Positions 6,043 through 6,927 of a stretch of 6,927 bases of DNA are shown piece by piece. Numbering within the stretch: position 1 is the stretch's first letter; each line of letters starts with the position of its first letter. The notes beneath the pieces are model-generated. The model had not been told where the DNA came from. It worked only from the letters and a program-made list of their open reading frames with translations, and ran no database searches. A program made the position numbers and the translations under genes. This stretch comes from an uncultured Sutterella sp. (GTDB lineage: Bacteria > Pseudomonadota > Gammaproteobacteria > Burkholderiales > Burkholderiaceae_F): assembly GCA_905186105.1 (NCBI GenBank), contig LR994475.1, forward strand, positions 1,345,548-1,352,474, read 5' to 3'.

Positions 6043-6073
6043 TTGTGTCAAATTGTTATGATGTGTGTATAAT
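6043..6073 (+). promoter_or_regulatory. Sigma70-type promoter of the NCS2 permease
   Basis: The -10 TATAAT (6068-6073) is a perfect consensus. Upstream, TTGTGT (6043-6048, 19-base spacer) or GTGTCA (6045-6050, 17-base spacer) would serve as a weak -35. The start should fall near 6079-6081, giving a leader of about 70 bases that begins AGTTTTAC. The weak -35 with perfect -10 would suit a regulated promoter. Confidence 0.65.
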
Positions 6074-6090
6074 ACATAAGTTTTACTTGC

Positions 6091-6120
6091 GTTTCTGTTC
6101 TTTCAACCGAGCACAGAAAC
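6091..6120 (+). promoter_or_regulatory. Hairpin in the permease leader
   Basis: GTTTCTGT (6091-6098) and ACAGAAAC (6113-6120) form eight perfect pairs with a 14-base loop, inside the predicted 5' untranslated leader. It is followed by a purine-rich stretch and the ribosome binding site AGAGGTG (6139-6145), five bases before the ATG. No T-run follows, so it is not an intrinsic terminator. It might stabilise the mRNA or be part of a ligand- or protein-responsive leader, but I cannot assign a known riboswitch class. Confidence 0.45.
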
Positions 6121-6150
6121 AGATGTCGAGAAGAAAGAAGAGGTGTAAAA

Positions 6151-6927
6151 ATGGGTTATTTCCCTCAGTGGAAGCTCAAAGAGCAGGGTGTTGTAGCTCC
6201 TGATGAGTGTTTACCAGCCAGTCAAACCGTTGCAATGGGCATTCAGCACGTCGTTGCAATGTTTGGTTCGACGGTATTAGCTCCGATTTTGATGGGTTTT
6301 GACCCTAATATGGCGGTATTAATGAGTGGCATTGGGACACTCATTTTTTTTGCCATCGTAGGTGGTCGTGTCCCCAGTTACTTGGGTTCCTCTTTTGCCT
6401 TTATCGGTGTCGTGATCGCTGCAACCGGTTATGTTGCTGGATCTGGCGCTAATGGCAACATTGAAGTGGCGCTAGGCGGCATTGTCGTTTGCGGTCTCGT
6501 CTATGCCTTAGTGGGTCTAATCGTTATGATGACGGGGGTGCAGTGGATTGAAAAACTGATGCCCCCTGTAGTGACTGGTGCTGTCGTTGCAGTCATTGGT
6601 TTAAACCTTGCCCCGACCGCTTGTCGTTCTGTCGGTCCCACGGACTTTGATGCCTGGATGGCCGTGGTTACCTTTATGTGTGTAGGTGGCGTTGCCGTTT
6701 GGACGCGAGGCTTTATTCAGAAGCTCCTGATTCTCGTGGGACTTGTGATTGCCTACATCATTTACGCAATCCTCGCTAATGGCTTGGGTATGGGTAAACC
6801 CATTGACTTTTCGATTATCGCCAACGCCGCTTGGTTCGGTGTCCCGACAGTTCACACACCGGTCTTCGATGTGAACGCCATTGCCTTGATCGTCCCGGTG
6901 GTGATCATTCTGGTCGCTGAAAACCTG
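6151..6927 (+). CDS. rutG: RutG/UraA-type NCS2 nucleobase permease, N-terminal 259 residues (runs off the right edge)
   Basis: Seen: open from ATG 6151 to the window end. FPQWKLKEQGVVAPDE (4-19) and QHVVAMFGSTVLAPILMGFDPN (32-53, given here in part) are the RutG-style opening with the QH pair of helix 1. GGRVPSYLGSSFAFIGVVIAA spans 71-91, PPVVTGAVVAVIGLNLAP spans 138-155, and VILVAENL closes the window with the Glu (257) that corresponds to the substrate-binding Glu241 of UraA. Known: NCS2 permeases are 14-helix inner-membrane proton symporters for uracil, thymine, xanthine or related bases. By eye this is much closer to RutG than to UraA. No other rut genes are visible, so a stand-alone uracil (or xanthine) importer is as likely as a Rut pathway member. 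It has its own promoter and leader. AGAGGTG five bases upstream supports the start. About 180 C-terminal residues are outside the window. Confidence 0.9.
   Translation, partial: MGYFPQWKLKEQGVVAPDECLPASQTVAMGIQHVVAMFGSTVLAPILMGFDPNMAVLMSGIGTLIFFAIVGGRVPSYLGSSFAFIGVVIAATGYVAGSGANGNIEVALGGIVVCGLVYALVGLIVMMTGVQWIEKLMPPVVTGAVVAVIGLNLAPTACRSVGPTDFDAWMAVVTFMCVGGVAVWTRGFIQKLLILVGLVIAYIIYAILANGLGMGKPIDFSIIANAAWFGVPTVHTPVFDVNAIALIVPVVIILVAENL

Noticed and set aside
6018..6203. 61-codon plus-strand frame overlapping the permease start
   Set aside because: It covers the promoter and leader and overlaps the NCS2 coding start in another frame, with no ribosome binding site of its own.
1..6927. CRISPR array, insertion sequence, tRNA or rRNA
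   Set aside because: No regularly spaced repeats, no transposase sense in any frame, no terminal repeats with target duplications, and no recognisable tRNA or rRNA sequence.

Overview
The window reads as ordinary chromosome from a Gram-negative proteobacterium of moderate GC. Four protein families point that way: a PotE-type ornithine/putrescine transporter, a DcuC-type dicarboxylate carrier, an HU/IHF-type DNA-binding protein and a RutG-like NCS2 permease. PotE and DcuC suggest a fermentative or host-associated beta- or gammaproteobacterium. The sequence alone does not fix the genus. I see no phage, CRISPR array, insertion sequence, tRNA or rRNA.

Layout. At the left edge (1-278, minus) is the N-terminal 92 residues of a PotE-like antiporter that runs off the window. 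Next comes about 710 bases without a convincing gene (279-988). An intact HU/IHF-family gene follows (989-1270, plus). Between HU and the next genes lies a compact block of inverted repeats (1298-1474), including one terminator-like hairpin for each strand. From 1485 to 5225, over half of the window, the minus strand holds two broken genes. One is a 5'-truncated dcuC remnant (1485-2400), recognisable across several frame changes and an in-frame TGA. The other is a large TPR-like gene of unknown function (2420-5225) that would have encoded about 930 residues and is now split by about six frameshifts. To the right, on the plus strand, are a doubtful 40-codon ORF (5404-5526), a small secreted Tyr/charged-rich protein with an excellent ribosome binding site (5579-5815) and its terminator, and a good sigma70-type promoter with a structured leader. 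That leader drives a RutG/UraA-like pyrimidine permease (6151 to the right edge).

How the parts relate. Three of the four recognised transport or metabolic genes move small metabolites: polyamine/ornithine, C4-dicarboxylates and uracil/xanthine-type bases. They are separate transcription units, not one pathway. The clearest biological signal is a tract of gene decay, 1485-5225, between intact genes. The alternative is a poor-quality assembly, which I cannot exclude, but the intact reading frames on both sides argue against a uniformly high error rate. I found no convincing new multi-gene system. The points most worth a second look are the HU-like protein with Phe where the DNA-intercalating Pro normally sits, the dense dyad cluster at 1298-1401, a PotE GSGI motif changed to GSSI, and the possibly UTP-sensitive start of the permease transcript.
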